From Zygnema cylindricum (lineage: Eukaryota; Streptophyta; Zygnematophyceae; Zygnematales; Zygnemataceae), in NCBI GenBank assembly GCA_037447655.1, contig JBBHKE010002722.1, positions 126,001 through 176,290 of the forward strand: a DNA stretch of 50,290 bases, read 5' to 3'. How positions within the stretch are numbered: the stretch's first letter is position 1; every line of letters starts with the position of its first letter. This document shows positions 9,398 through 20,060 of this stretch, piece after piece. Under the pieces are notes generated by a model. The model made no database searches. It had not been told where the DNA came from and worked only from the letters and a program-made list of their open reading frames with translations. A program made the translations under genes and the position numbers.

Positions 9398-11287
9398 CTA
9401 TTTTCCTTTCGACTTCCTCACACAAATAAACACGCACTCTCTTTCCCTTTTTCTCTTTTTATTTCTTTTCCTTTTCTTTTCATAAAACTTTAAGAAAATA
9501 CTCTCGTATTTAACACAGTGCATTAGATGAACTGAAATAATTATTGCATCACATATTTTATTTAACATCCCACTTTTCATAAATCCGAGCAAAGATTTTA
9601 TCCACCTCATCACTTTTCCATCCACACACAAACCGGTTTCCCTCTTGCAATCCAAATAGCCAGCCCCATCTCCAATCTGCAACACACACCCTGAGGCTAA
9701 CCCTTTTACAGGCACACCTTCATAAATGTCATCACTCCCTTTAGTGATGTCAAACCCATCACCCCCAAAACATGAACTTTCCTCACTCTCTTCCATGGAT
9801 TTCTTTCCACTCTCACTTTCTAAATTTATTCCCAATAAATATTTCTCCTCCCCTAAACCTTTCATTAAATATTCCTCTTCTCCCCTATCTTTTAAAACCC
9901 CTTCTAGTTTCACTTCTCCCCTTTCCTCGGAATCCGTTGAAGTCTCCCTTTCCGACCAGTTTTCTAATTCTAAAATACCTATAATATTATCCTCATTAAT
10001 TTTATTTTTCCCGTTTTCACTTATGGATCCTAGTTCTGACTTTCTCATTTCTAAGTCATACACTTTACACTCCTCGACATCCTCCTCTCTCTTTACTTCT
10101 CTTATACCTCCAAAAGCACACTGTTGCCTTCGTGGAATTTCTGTGTACTTTTCTCTCTTCTCCATTCTACCGATGTGAAGAAGCTCCCAGATTTGTTCAT
10201 CCTCTTTCTCCTCTTCCCCTTCTTCCTCCTCATTCACACTCCAACTTCTGAGTTCTTCCAAACGAGGACACTCCTCCATATAGTGACCCAGTTTCCTACA
10301 AGCGAAGCAAACCCCTTGTTTCAAAGCTCCCCTTTCTTTTCCTCTCACTCTCTTTCCACCAAAGTTCCGATAAGTTTTACCTTTGTCTTTCTTCCTCTCA
10401 TCACGCTTCCGCTCGTCACTGCCGTTCCTCACATCACGCTTCCGCCAGTCACCACCAGCTGTAAATGCAGTCACTCTCTCACTTCCCCTGCGAAGCTCCA
10501 AAGTGCTTTCCCTCACAAGAATTATCCCCATGGTAATGCTCCAAGTCCATGAGGAGACATCCATTCCCTGCATACGGTAAATGATGTCTTCGTACTCATA
10601 TGGAAGCTTTATGATTAGTGTATTAATCTTCCTCTCCTCAGATTCTACATATCCCGCACTAGCAAGCTCAACATATAACGCAGCAATATCATTGCAAAAC
10701 TCTATCATGCTACCGCCTTTATAAACATAGGCGTCTATTTCCTGTTTTACTAACTGCTGCCTCTGTATAGTCTCACTCTTATAAATCTGAATTAGTGTTT
10801 CCCAAATTTCCGAAGACTTAGTTAGACTTAAAAGAGTGATAGCTATGGACTTAGACACATATCTAAGTATGAGATGTTTTGCTATAGTGTTTTTATATTC
10901 CCAAATTTTCCTATCATTTTCTTCAGTTTTTGGTTCAGTTATAACCCCCACAAGTGGAACCATAGCCGAGAGCCTAGCTCCCCTCACCATAGGTGTCCCT
11001 TTATCATTCTCCCCTATTTCCCCTTCCACGGTAATGTTTTTCCCTTCACCTTCCGTTGCATTTGAACTCCGGTTGGTTTTCTGGGCAGCCCCAGATGATT
11101 CTCCATAGTGAGCTCCTCCAAAACCCGATGGCGGACACCTCACTTGTCCCGAAACAATTCCCCATAAGTGCTTCTCGAAAAGCAATCCCTCCATCGTAAA
11201 CTCCCAATAAGTGAAGTCTGTTCCATCGCACATAGGCACCCTAGATGGTGGGCCCATAACCTGAAATTCTATGGGCTCCATTGCCAC
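9398..11287 (-). CDS. Gag-like fusion ORF with RT and RNase H remnants (family A, unit 2)
   Basis: The predicted 629-residue protein is the same as that of the ORF at 6352-8241, including the zinc knuckle, the primer-site-encoded residues near the N terminus and the pol-derived tail. The open frame in both units fits a very recent duplication. It adds no independent evidence of selection, because the two copies are not separate lineages. Confidence 0.85.
   Translation of the reverse strand: MAMEPIEFQVMGPPSRVPMCDGTDFTYWEFTMEGLLFEKHLWGIVSGQVRCPPSGFGGAHYGESSGAAQKTNRSSNATEGEGKNITVEGEIGENDKGTPMVRGARLSAMVPLVGVITEPKTEENDRKIWEYKNTIAKHLILRYVSKSIAITLLSLTKSSEIWETLIQIYKSETIQRQQLVKQEIDAYVYKGGSMIEFCNDIAALYVELASAGYVESEERKINTLIIKLPYEYEDIIYRMQGMDVSSWTWSITMGIILVRESTLELRRGSERVTAFTAGGDWRKRDVRNGSDERKRDERKKDKGKTYRNFGGKRVRGKERGALKQGVCFACRKLGHYMEECPRLEELRSWSVNEEEEGEEEKEDEQIWELLHIGRMEKREKYTEIPRRQQCAFGGIREVKREEDVEECKVYDLEMRKSELGSISENGKNKINEDNIIGILELENWSERETSTDSEERGEVKLEGVLKDRGEEEYLMKGLGEEKYLLGINLESESGKKSMEESEESSCFGGDGFDITKGSDDIYEGVPVKGLASGCVLQIGDGAGYLDCKRETGLCVDGKVMRWIKSLLGFMKSGMLNKICDAIIISVHLMHCVKYESIFLKFYEKKRKRNKKRKRERECVFICVRKSKGK
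11246..11261 (-). other. Primer-binding site, initiator tRNA-Met anticodon arm (unit 2)
   Basis: Same 16-base site as in unit 1 (GGTTATGGGCCCACCA on the minus strand), directly adjoining LTR3. Confidence 0.75.
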
Positions 11288-12425
11288 ACAGAATTCGCAG
11301 GTCTTAAGGAAGCTAATCTAGATAGTGCCGACTCCAACTTGATATAAACCCAAATGATTGACCCCTTGACAATCAGAACCTCATTAAAGCTTCACCCCTG
11401 AGAAGTAAGACTTTCTGTGTGCTCAGTTCCACCACAGAATGCAAAGTTAGAATATGAGATTTGGACACATTCCCCCACTTTGACTTTCCCTTAGAAATGC
11501 AGCCACCCAGGCAGGCAAAAACTCTGACCGACTACACTCCTGTGTAGCCTGGACTCCCCTGAGTCCGCAGCAACAAAAATCACTGAAATTGGTCAACTGA
11601 GTTGATAGTTATGGCTGGCCAAAGTTTGCCATTTATACAAGGTGCTCTCTGGGAGAGGCATCTACCTACTAGAAATATTCTAAGTTCTAGTCCCTCTCTA
11701 AACCCCTTCTACTGAAGTACGGCGCCAATCACAGGACTGTACCGTTCACAAAAGTACAGGCGCCGGAGTACTTTCTGTACGGAAATTGTACGACAAGACC
11801 ATACGAGTGACAAATGTCACACCCAAACTTGTTATCTTGCGCTCTGGAGATTCCGCAATCCTCCAGCGCATTTCCACGTGTCATCCGGAGTGGCGGCGTC
11901 AGAAAATGCCAAGGCGGCCATTCCGGAATCTCGGCTAGCACCACGGCCGTCGATTAAATCTGGTATCGATTCTTACCCGTCGAAAATAAGTGCGCGGTAT
12001 TTGTTTCGCCGTCGAAACAAATGCGCGGTATCAGTTTCGCGTAAACCATACTTCACTAAACTGTTTCTATGTACTAAGGATCTTTTTGCGCCGTTAAATG
12101 AATTCGTCTACGTGTACATATTTATATATTTATCAAACCCTATATGTCCTAGCACTAGTCCTAGACTAAACGGACAAAGCTAACGGCTACATTGACGGAC
12201 GGCAGGTACCAGGATCAATTCCTGGGTCCGTCAACACTTTTAGTAAACCCATCTATTTTCTGCTAACTGTCTGCTACAAAGCTTTAGGCAGCCATGGCCC
12301 TATCACCCTACCCAGCCTTCAGTGACTACAACAAGTGTGGGGGCTTGGTAAAGGGAGTTAGAGGTAGACCGCCTCTACATTTTTCCTATTATAATACAGA
12401 CCTAGAAAATACTCAAATATCAACA
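11262..12425 (-). repeat. Family A LTR3 (5' LTR of the array)
   Basis: 1164 bp, ending CAACA at 12425 next to the target duplication ctcga and the right end of MITE1. It matches LTR2 at the four sites where LTR1 differs. Confidence 0.9.
12194..12232 (+). other. tRNA-like hairpin in LTR3
   Basis: Same stem-loop as at 6102-6140 and 9148-9186. Confidence 0.6.
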
Positions 12426-12442
12426 CTCGATACCCAACATTA

Positions 12443-14016
12443 CTGACAATTTCCCTACATTTTGCAACTTTAAGGGTTATTTAAGGGATTTTTAGGGCTT
12501 TAGAGTACATTTCCTTACATTCCGTTTGTTTGAGTATAATTGCCCCACACTTTTCATACATGTAAGTACATCGTCCGTAGTTTTTGTACCTATAAGGGTT
12601 TTTGATTTTAGGGTTTGTATGGTACATTAACGTAAATTCTCGTAAATTTCAATACAGCTGCGCTACACTTTTCGTGTAGTTACGAATAGTGGTCGTACAT
12701 TTTCGTATATATTAGGGTAATAAAAGGGGGGGTTTTAGGGCTTCTAGGGTACATTGTCGTACATTCCTTTATATTTGATTACGACTGCCAAAAAAATGTC
12801 GTACCATTAGGTTTTGTATGGTACACTTTCCGTATATTACTGTACATTTCAATCAATTTTCCGTACATTTTAATATTTTTTAAGGATTTTCTATGATTAT
12901 GCTCTCCGTAAATTTTCGCATATGTTCGTCCAGCGAAAACTAAACAAATTTTAAGAAAAGTATAAAAGTCGCGAATACTACGTTAAAATCGGAAAAAAAA
13001 TCTAAATCCCTATGAATTGGATAATTACGGCTCAAACCATTACAATGGCTAAAAACTTTATGCAATCATAAACACACAAACACGAACCTTGCCCGTGTAA
13101 CGGGCTCATTTTGTCTTGTACATGGAAACAACGAAGAGAGGCAGAAAGAAACTGGAAACCAGACATGGGAGAAAGCATAACTTTTTTTTTATTAAAGGGA
13201 CAACAAACAGATAGGCAAACTAACAAAATACGCAAAAACACAACCACAAAAAAAAATCTAACTAAAATACTCAAACTACACCCAAAAGAAAAATAAAAAA
13301 ACACTTACTAAAAGCATCCACATCAATCCAGTCAAATCTGTTTAAGATTTTTCATGAAATTCAAAGCAATTCTTTTAACACGCCAACTGCTAATTCGCCG
13401 CCACCCTTGCTTAAGTTACGATCACATTTTGATAAAATCATTACTCTGCTAACATTCACTTACACACCCCCTCATTTCAACCATGGTAAAAGGGTAAAAA
13501 TATTACATTTTCATTAAAAGTTAGGTTCTTTCACTAGAGTCAGATAAAATCCATCACATCCATCACTTCCAACCAGTAAGTATTTGAAGAATCTACTTTC
13601 TTCCCACACAGATCTCGGCTAAATCCTACATAAACAAAATGTCTCAAAAACTTCAAAGAGACAAAGTTTTATGAAAAAAAATTAATTGAAGCTTTTATGC
13701 TTCCATATACAAATACAGGTCATCATTAGGTTTTCATGTGAATAGCAAACCCACTATATTGAAGAAACATAACGCAAAATATACAGCTATAGTGAATTTG
13801 CTTCAAAAATTGAGAACCAAAGTCTAACCCTATTTCAAAAAAATTGACATTAGGGCTTCTTATAAACCCTAGTTGTTCCTTTTAGTTTTTTTTTTTTTTT
13901 TTTTTTAGCTTTTATTGAGCTTTTGGTTCTCAAAGACAACCAAGTTCTTACTTCATTTTAGAAATTAAAGTTGAAATCAAATCCCACTGAAATCAATGAA
14001 AAAAAAATAAAGTTTT
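12443..14016. other. No gene recognised; AT-rich noncoding DNA
   Basis: The first 550 bp are rich in GTACATT, TACATTCC and TAGGG words, a weak short-motif repetitiveness. The remainder is AT-rich with a T-run near 13888-13907. Short open frames here carry no recognisable motif. Confidence 0.6.
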
Positions 14017-14640
14017 CTAAGAAGTATTAGCAGCTTTAGCTAAACCAGAACCTCCACCGCTAGTTTTTTTGGAAAGGAGAACAGAATGGATATTCGTCAA
14101 AACACCTCCAACAATGATCGTGACAGCACCCAAAAGCTTGCTCAGCTCTTCGTCGTTTTTGGCAGTTTTTTTGGGAAGGAGAACAGAATGGATATTCGTC
14201 AAAAGTCCTCCAGCAACGTTCGTGACAGCACCCAAAAGTTTCCTCAGCTCTTCGTTGTTTCTTACAACCACCTGGACATGACGAGGGACAATTCTCGACT
14301 TTTTGTTGTCACGGGCAGCATTTCTTGCAAGTTCCAAAAATTGCCCAAGAAAAAGGAAGAACGAGAGCGAGCAACGATCGTGACAACAGCCAAAAGTTTG
14401 CTCAACTCTTCGTTGTTTTTGGTAGTTTTTTTGGAAAGGAGAACAGAATGGATATTCGTCAAAACTCCTCCAGCAACGATCATGACAGCACCCAAAAGTT
14501 TGCTCAGCTCTTCGTCATTTTTGACAACCAACTGGACATGACGAGGGACAATTCTCGACTTTTTGTTGTCACGGGCAGCATTTCCTGCAAGCTCCAAAAA
14601 TTGCCCAAGAAAAAGGAAGAACCAGAGCGAGTATATGTTG
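14017..14640 (-). pseudogene. Histone H2A C-terminal fragment, internally duplicated
   Basis: The minus strand encodes H2A C-terminal sequence: [20 protein letters not shown], then [12 protein letters not shown] and [17 protein letters not shown]2A is the nucleosome core histone, and these segments cover the end of alpha-2, alpha-3 and the docking domain. The N-terminal 55-60 residues are missing. The gene is scrambled: a 260-bp unit starting [12 protein letters not shown] occurs twice (ends near 14630 and 14370). Within each unit the [12 protein letters not shown]...NIHSVLL segment is repeated again, giving four partial copies. The two 260-bp units are in different frames. The last copy ends in a tail [14 protein letters not shown] before a stop. 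Acidic-patch residues DEE are kept in two copies. It is most likely a pseudogene; a functional truncated H2A is unlikely. Confidence 0.85.
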
Positions 14641-14759
14641 AATAAAAATAAGATATGCCTAAAAAAAAACGACAATAAAAATAAAGATAAATATAAGCTA
14701 TAGAATAAGGGTCAGCAAAACAATATTTCATCTAAGCAATCATTTATTTTTAGCTTTGG

Positions 14760-14812
14760 TGTGGAACAGATGGGGGAAGAGGGAGAGAGGGAGAGAGGGA
14801 GAGAGAGAGAAT
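14760..14812. repeat. Purine-rich simple repeat (GGGAGA)n
   Basis: A run of GGGAGA/GAGAGG units near 14771-14810, all purines on the plus strand. Confidence 0.7.
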
Positions 14813-14837
14813 GAATATTCGAAGGACGACGACAATG

Positions 14838-15290
14838 GTTCAAAGTTGGACTAGCTATTCGGATGTTGTTTTTGATACGTCAACTATTTGGGTTACGTTG
14901 GTATGTTTCACATAAATACGTTATTTTACTTTAACCCGTCTTCAATATCCCCCAATGTTTTGAGGAAGATAGTTTGTACGGTTTTCCGAAATTTCCGAAA
15001 ACAAAAAAATCGGTGCTCGGAAATCCGTAAACAATTCGAACGCCCGTCTGTTGCGCAAGTGATTTTTTTTCCGGTGGGAACAGGCTATGATAGCTTATGC
15101 CTTCCGGAGCTTTGCCCATTTTGATGATTGTTGAAAACTCATCGGAAAACGGGTCTTGTTCACACCAAAATTTTGGCACGTAACTCCGATTGAAGGTGTC
15201 TTGTGACACTTCGCATGCTTTGACGTCTTGAAACAAAGGGGCGAAAAGAAACGTGCAGATTTTCAAACTAACTCCTTTCAACAATTGCCT
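14838..15290. repeat. Tandem repeat of unknown type, copy 1
   Basis: This copy shares landmarks with 15300-16690 and 16700-17015: TATTCGGATG, TGGGTTAC-GTTGG, GTTTGTACGGTTTTCCGA, CGTCTGTTGCG, GATTTTTTTTCCGGTGGGAA and CTCATCGGAAA. Its minus strand has a 117-codon open frame that resembles one in copy 2 (GISYHSLFP versus GIGYHSLFP). I do not recognise the protein, and the similarity may simply reflect the DNA duplication. Confidence 0.7.
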
Positions 15291-15415
15291 CTTTTACTAG
15301 ATTATTAACCGATGAAGTAGTCGTTCGGATGCTTTTTTCCTACGTCATCTTTTTGGGTTACCGTTGGCCTGTTTCACAGAAAGACACAACATTTACCCTA
15401 CTTCTTGTAGAAATT

Positions 15416-16335
15416 AATGGTTTTTTTAGTATTTTCTAGGTCTAAAATGAATTGTTGAAAAGAGGTAATTAATATTTCACTTCTCTATTTTAGTTTTACT
15501 TTAAAGAGAGAGAGTGAGGATCAAACGCACACCATGGTTGCCGCCATATTTAGAAAGTAGCAGATTTTGAAGTAGATGATATTTTACAAAAACGTGCCTT
15601 AGTGCAGTATTGAACTTGAGACCTCTCTATTCTCTATAGCCCGGCGCCTTAACCATTAAGGCACCGAAACGATACATATTTCAGGTTTGAAATATTTATA
15701 AAAATTAACCAAACGGCTAATTAACACCAAACTAACGAAGAGGAACAATTCATAAACGTACGCGAATTTGAACTGTGTAAAATATATTTTGATCGAACGA
15801 CCACCATCATAGCCGCCACTCGAAGCGAGCTTTTGGCGACATTCGGAGATAGCGTCACGCGGTGCCACGTGGCGTTGCATTATTTGATAGCGGAGAAGAT
15901 GGGAGGAGGAATCATGGCTCCCAATTTGAGAGGTGTTACCTTGCAAACTATGTCGTACAGTAGACGTACAATAAGTACATCCACTATTGTACCTTCTTGT
16001 ACTATATAGTGTTCCTATTGGTCTGAGGTTTAGTAGTAGGTAGTCGTGAGTAGGCAGACCAGACTTAGTGATATTTAGGTACCTCTCTCTAGGAGAGCTT
16101 GTAAATATAAAGGTCATTTTTCAACTGCCATAACTTACTGCTCAAGGGAGCGAATTCGGAGATTCTTTTTGCTAACGACTCAAGAGAGTCTTGCCTTCAT
16201 TGGGGTAAAGGTGGTCAGAGTTTTTGTCTTTCACGGTGCTAGCTATTCTTGCTGAAAAAAAAAGGGATCAGGGTTATCCTAGAGGCTTCGTGTGAGCTGG
16301 TTACTCTAAGGACCTATGGAGGTCTCAGAGTTGCA
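15416..16335 (+). mobile_element. C-type Copia solo LTR with confirmed empty site
   Basis: The 920-bp segment starts TGTAGAAATTAATGG, like the C LTRs, and ends GGTCTCAGAGTTGCA, like C's GTCTCAGAGTTTCA. Flanks are cttct (15411-15415) and tttct (16336-16340), an imperfect 5-bp TSD. The paralogous copy near 16834 lacks the insertion. There is no internal region, so it arose by LTR-LTR recombination. It includes a tRNA-like sequence at 15594-15664. Confidence 0.85.
15594..15664 (-). other. tRNA-like sequence inside solo LTR (antisense)
   Basis: On the minus strand this 71-nt stretch begins GTGCCTT and ends AAGGCAC, a perfect 7-bp acceptor-like stem. It includes AATGGTTAAGGCGCC, resembling a tRNA D-arm and A box, and AGTTCAATACT, resembling the T-loop and B box. 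The T-stem is mostly unpaired, so it is not a functional tRNA gene. The D-arm-like part aligns with CTTAACGGCTAAGGC in the C LTRs. Confidence 0.5.
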
Positions 16336-16699
16336 TTTCTATATCCGGCAATATTTTGATGAAGTTCGTTTGTACGGTTTTCCGAGAACTTCCGAAATCT
16401 ACAAAGTCAGTGCTCGAAAAGTCGTACATTATTCGAACGTCCGTCTGTTTCGGAAGTGATTTTTTTTCCAGTGGGAATAGGCTATGATAGCCTATTCCTT
16501 GTTTCTTTTTGCCCATTCCGATGATTTTCCGAAAACTCATCGGAAATCGGGTCTTGTTCACACCTAAATTTTGGGTTTTTTCTCCGATTGAAAGTGTCTT
16601 GTGACACTTCACACGCTTTGACGTCATCAAATAAAGGCGCAAAAACAAACCTTCAAAACTTCAAACTTACTAATCAAATCGCACGCTTTCACGTCATTA

Positions 16700-17015
16700 A
16701 AACGACGACGGTGGTTTAAAGTCCTGCAGATTTTTTATGCGAAAACAACGAAATAGCCGTTCGGATATTGTTTTTGCTACGTCAGCTTTTCGGGTTACTG
16801 TTGGCCTGTTTCACAAAAAATCGCAACTTTTAACCTACTTCTATATCCGTCAACATTTTGAGAATGTTCGTTTGTACGGTTTTCCGAGATCCGAAATCTA
16901 CAAAGTCGGGGTCGGAAAGTCGTACATTTTTCGAACGTCCGTCTGTTGCGGAAGTGAATTTTTTTTCGGTGGGAACGGGCTATGAGTCGAAGATCCATTA
17001 CAAAAAGTTTGTAAA
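16700..17015. repeat. Tandem repeat of unknown type, copy 3 (truncated)
   Basis: Same landmarks as copies 1 and 2 up to GGTGGGAACGGGCTATGA, then the similarity ends. It provides the empty site for the solo LTR. Confidence 0.7.
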
Positions 17016-17856
17016 CCACGTGTTCTAAATTGACTGGCGCTACGCAAGCTACGATCCCATAATGATTATCATTTGGATTTTCAGCTCCGCCAAACTTAAC
17101 TCAAATCTTCAATTGCGTACCATGTACCTACGTACGAACGACATAACTTTTATACTTTTTGCAGACGCCAACTCATTTTTTATGGTCTCTGTTTTTGTTA
17201 TAAACATGACGAAAGTCCTTTGAGAGAAATAGTGTGACGAACAAAAGTTACCGAAAATAGCGTGACGAAGGAATGTTACCAAATTTCGATTTAGTTTTCG
17301 ATTGTATTTTGGAAAGCGCGTGTCATGTGCGGTTTTCCATCATGACACGTAACTTAATCGTCCAGCGTGTCACGAATTTTTTTTTTCTGTATTTGCCAAC
17401 GCACCTCTTCGAAGTGGGTTGACAGTTATAGAAAAAAATGAAGCGAACTCCTCACAGACGAACATCCGACCGCCAATATTACCTCCAAGACCTTGGAAGA
17501 GTATCGGCAAGATTATCTGTAATGTTGTTTTTAGTACAAACACAAAATAGGTGGTACGATTTGGTACGGAGAGTCGTGGATTTGTGTAAACTACGCCACT
17601 TTTTGAAAAAAAAGGGGCTGACTTTATTAAAAAGCGCGATGGTAAACCATCTAAGTTCATGGGGAACAAAAGAGAAGTAGCACGGCAAAAATTGAAAAAC
17701 TATATGTTGGGGGAAAAAACAAAAACGATAAGCAAGGCAAAAGCAACGAAACCACAAAATGACAACTAGTAGACGGAAAACACCCAAAAAAGCAAAAAAC
17801 AACAAACGAAACACCAAAAGAAAAAGCTAACACCTAACAACAAAACCCTAACATAA
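17016..17856. other. No gene recognised; may include 3' UTR of the non-LTR element
   Basis: On the minus strand this lies just downstream of the endonuclease domain of the element at 17857-21118. It is U-rich in that sense, and TTTAATAAAG near 17625 could be a polyadenylation signal. I could not place the element's 3' end or a target duplication. Confidence 0.4.
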
Positions 17857-18597
17857 CTAAAAATCTACGCAAAGCAACCACGTAAGTCCCCGAACCCCGG
17901 AGGAGCACGAGGAGGGAGTTCCGGGACACGTCGACGATCCATAGCCGCAATAGACGATCCAAGGAGGATAGAAGCATGCACTCGCTGAAGGGCCACCGAT
18001 AAACGTTGACGGTAAAAGGAAGTAAGTACTGAAACCGACGGGCTCCCAGGTCCCCTCCCGCTCGAACGAACGCCGACCACAAGCACGGAGGAACTCGTCC
18101 AAAGCCACACCCAAACAACCAAATATCTCGACCGCCATCGGAATGAAACCATCCATAGCATCGCGATGGGCATAATCACGCTCCTTCCTCTTAGCCGCGT
18201 CGCGTGCGGCCACACCCACATGTCGAGCTGCCTGACTGACAATTGTATCAGAGGTAGGGTTCGCCAAAACAACGTCACCAAATGTACGACGCGCACCATC
18301 AAGTAATACAATGTCAATCCGACGGGAAGAAATAATGTTGGAAACTTCCCGATGGACAGAATATCCCCCCTCGAAAGCGATAGTAGCAATGGTGTCTCGA
18401 ATCGTGTCGTGCGCCTGAATCAACTCGCCTCCGTGGGAGCAACGAAGCAAATGAACGCCGTCGGGCTCAAGAACGTGGTCACATGAGCAAACAAGAGAGC
18501 CAAGCAAAGGTGGGTGAGGGAGGCCAAGCCGAAACCTAAGGGCCGTGGTGAATTGAGCCGGGGTGAATCGGAGGGTATATAAGATAAAGATAGCCAA
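17857..18597 (-). pseudogene. CCHC motif plus restriction-like endonuclease domain
   Basis: The 246-residue open frame starts within the region after RT. It has a Cys-His cluster CSCDHVLEPDGVHLLRC, like the CCHC motif before the endonuclease of R2-like elements. Next come HDTIRDTIATIAFEGGY and RRIDIVLLDGARRTFGDVVL. The D of RIDI and the D of GDVV fit the spacing of a PD-(D/E)XK core, but the usual lysine is not obvious. The C-terminal part (about 60 residues) looks frame-shifted. It would act in target-primed reverse transcription. Catalytic competence is doubtful. Confidence 0.55.
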
Positions 18598-20060
18598 TAG
18601 CCAAGCTCCGGACCAGGTCTGCCACAGGAAAGAAAGCGTGTACGCGAAGTATCAGAAGGAAGCGCCTCGAGAAGCTCGAACCTAATAGCGGCGACAACCT
18701 TATCAGAAATGGATTCGTGAACACGTGCAACTGATGTCGAAACAAGAGTGGAAACAACTGGCATATTCGCGATAGGAGCAGGAGTAAGAGAACGAGATGC
18801 ATCGAGAAGGGACCGCTGGAAGGCGAGCACACCGTCCGAAACTCGGGGTACAACAGTAGCAAGAATAGGAGTGTCCCCAGCCAAAAAACGAGAGACGATA
18901 GTGGAGGCAACAAGGCACCAACTTCTAAAATAGGTAGCTGGAGCAACACGAGCCGTCGACAGTAAACCCAAACCACTTGCAGAGACTAGAAGACTGGCCT
19001 GAATATGGGCTGTAGGCCTAGACTCACGATCAAAGGCCCCACGACCTAACAAAGTATGAAGGACGTCCATGAACCGATCGCCAAATGGAGAAAAGGACGA
19101 CACAAAAGTAGGAGTGGGAGGGGAAGTACGAGTAAGGTAGGAGGGGCGATTGGGGAAACACCGCGTTAAAGGCGCAAAAGCTACTTGGGGATCGGAAAGG
19201 TTAGGAAGGTCATCCACATGGGACAAATCTGTTTGAAGAGCAAAATCAAGAAATTGCTTGATATATAGATCAGAACCGAGAGGGCAACCTAACACACGAA
19301 TGCCTTCTGATGGAGGAGGAGTCAAAAAACCAAGAGGTTGAATGACAGAGGGAGGAAAAGCATTAGGGGACCACACAACACACTTAGTGGGCTGGACAAA
19401 AAGATTGAGTTCGGCCAAACGATCCTTGAAAAGGGTATAGGTCGGTATAACTTTGTCCCAAGGACCGATAATGTGTGTGTTGTCCACAGAAGAGGCAAGA
19501 TGGAAAAGCGGTCGTGGAAGCTCGGAGGGCTCGGTAATGAGCAAGGGCAAACAAAGGGCCTCCAAGTGGATCGCCTTGACGAGTGCCAGTTGTGGAAGAA
19601 AGTGGGACCAAATCACCATCAATGGAAAAGGAGAGGCTGCTACTCAAAGAATAAAAGGCCCTCACAAAAGGAAATACATGGAAAATTAGAGAAGGCGCAG
19701 CCATAAGCTCGAAAAAGATGCCATTACGATCCACTGTATTGAAAGCATTAAAAACATCAACTTGAAGGACTATATAATCCAAATGGGCATCCAACAACGC
19801 TGTGATCCGGTGGACCACAGCTTCACAACCTCCTCGGGTTGCCACTCCAAATTGACGAGGAGAGAATAATCATGCAAAGCGGGCTCGAGCTGGATGCAGA
19901 TGGCACGGGCCACCAATCGGTACAACACCTCGCCCACGGCAATAGGACGGATTCCCCCATTGGGTTTGGTGACAACTACAAGGGGGGAGGTCGTGAGGAG
20001 ATCACAAATACGAGAGGGGACAGTGCCACCGGCAATAAGAGAATAAACTCGAAAAAACAT
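18420..20060 (-). pseudogene. Reverse transcriptase domain of non-LTR element (frameshifted)
   Basis: Three overlapping minus-strand frames together carry the RT. 20060-19770 has VVVTKPNGGIRPIAVGEVLY (fingers). 19845-19384 has VLQVDVFNAFNTVDR (motif A aspartate) and TGTRQGDPLGGPLFALAHY (motif B). 19622-18420 has SSVDNTHIIGP at motif C, then a lysine-containing motif D (PTKCVVW) and GIRVLGCPLGSD. Motif C normally carries two aspartates; here the second is asparagine, which should abolish catalysis. At least two frameshifts join these segments. Confidence 0.75.

Larger units (their letters stand above)
5170..12425 (-). mobile_element. Family A Copia tandem array: LTR-int-LTR-int-LTR
   Basis: Three 1164-bp LTRs (5170-6333, 8216-9379, 11262-12425) alternate with two 1882-bp internal regions, with an exact period of 3046 bp. 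The whole array is bordered by the 5-bp duplication ctcga (5165-5169 and 12426-12430), which shows it occupies a single insertion site in MITE1. The internal regions have a primer-binding site, one long ORF and a purine tract, but no room for a full pol. The element is therefore non-autonomous. Extreme identity between units suggests a recent duplication by unequal LTR recombination, insertion of a concatemer, or an assembly artefact. Confidence 0.9.
4788..12442. mobile_element. hAT-like MITE (MITE1), split by the family A Copia array
   Basis: The terminal inverted repeats are TAGTGTTGGGTATCG at 4788-4802 and CGATACCCAACATTA at 12428-12442. Flanking 8-mers ctgacaaa (4780-4787) and ctgacaat (12443-12450) match at 7 of 8 positions, as expected for an 8-bp hAT-type duplication. 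Without the Copia array and one TSD copy the element is about 394 bp. It has long internal inverted repeats built from CGATATATCG-like words and a central G-tract. A related 421-bp copy lies at 38205-38625. It encodes nothing, so it would need a transposase in trans. Confidence 0.75.
15300..16690. repeat. Tandem repeat of unknown type, copy 2, interrupted
   Basis: Its two parts, 15300-15415 and 16341-16690, are separated by the solo LTR at 15416-16335. Copy 3 shows the uninterrupted version CCTACTTCTATATCC at about 16834, so the insertion point is exact. Confidence 0.75.

Noticed and set aside
15594-15664. A functional tRNA gene
   Set aside because: The acceptor-like stem is perfect but the T-stem is mostly unpaired, two extra bases separate T-arm and acceptor, and no clear anticodon arm forms. 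I keep it only as tRNA-like.
14931-16648. A duplicated protein-coding gene on the minus strand (GISYHSLFP / GIGYHSLFP frames)
   Set aside because: The similarity follows the tandem DNA repeat. The frames have no known domain, and the third copy lacks the frame.
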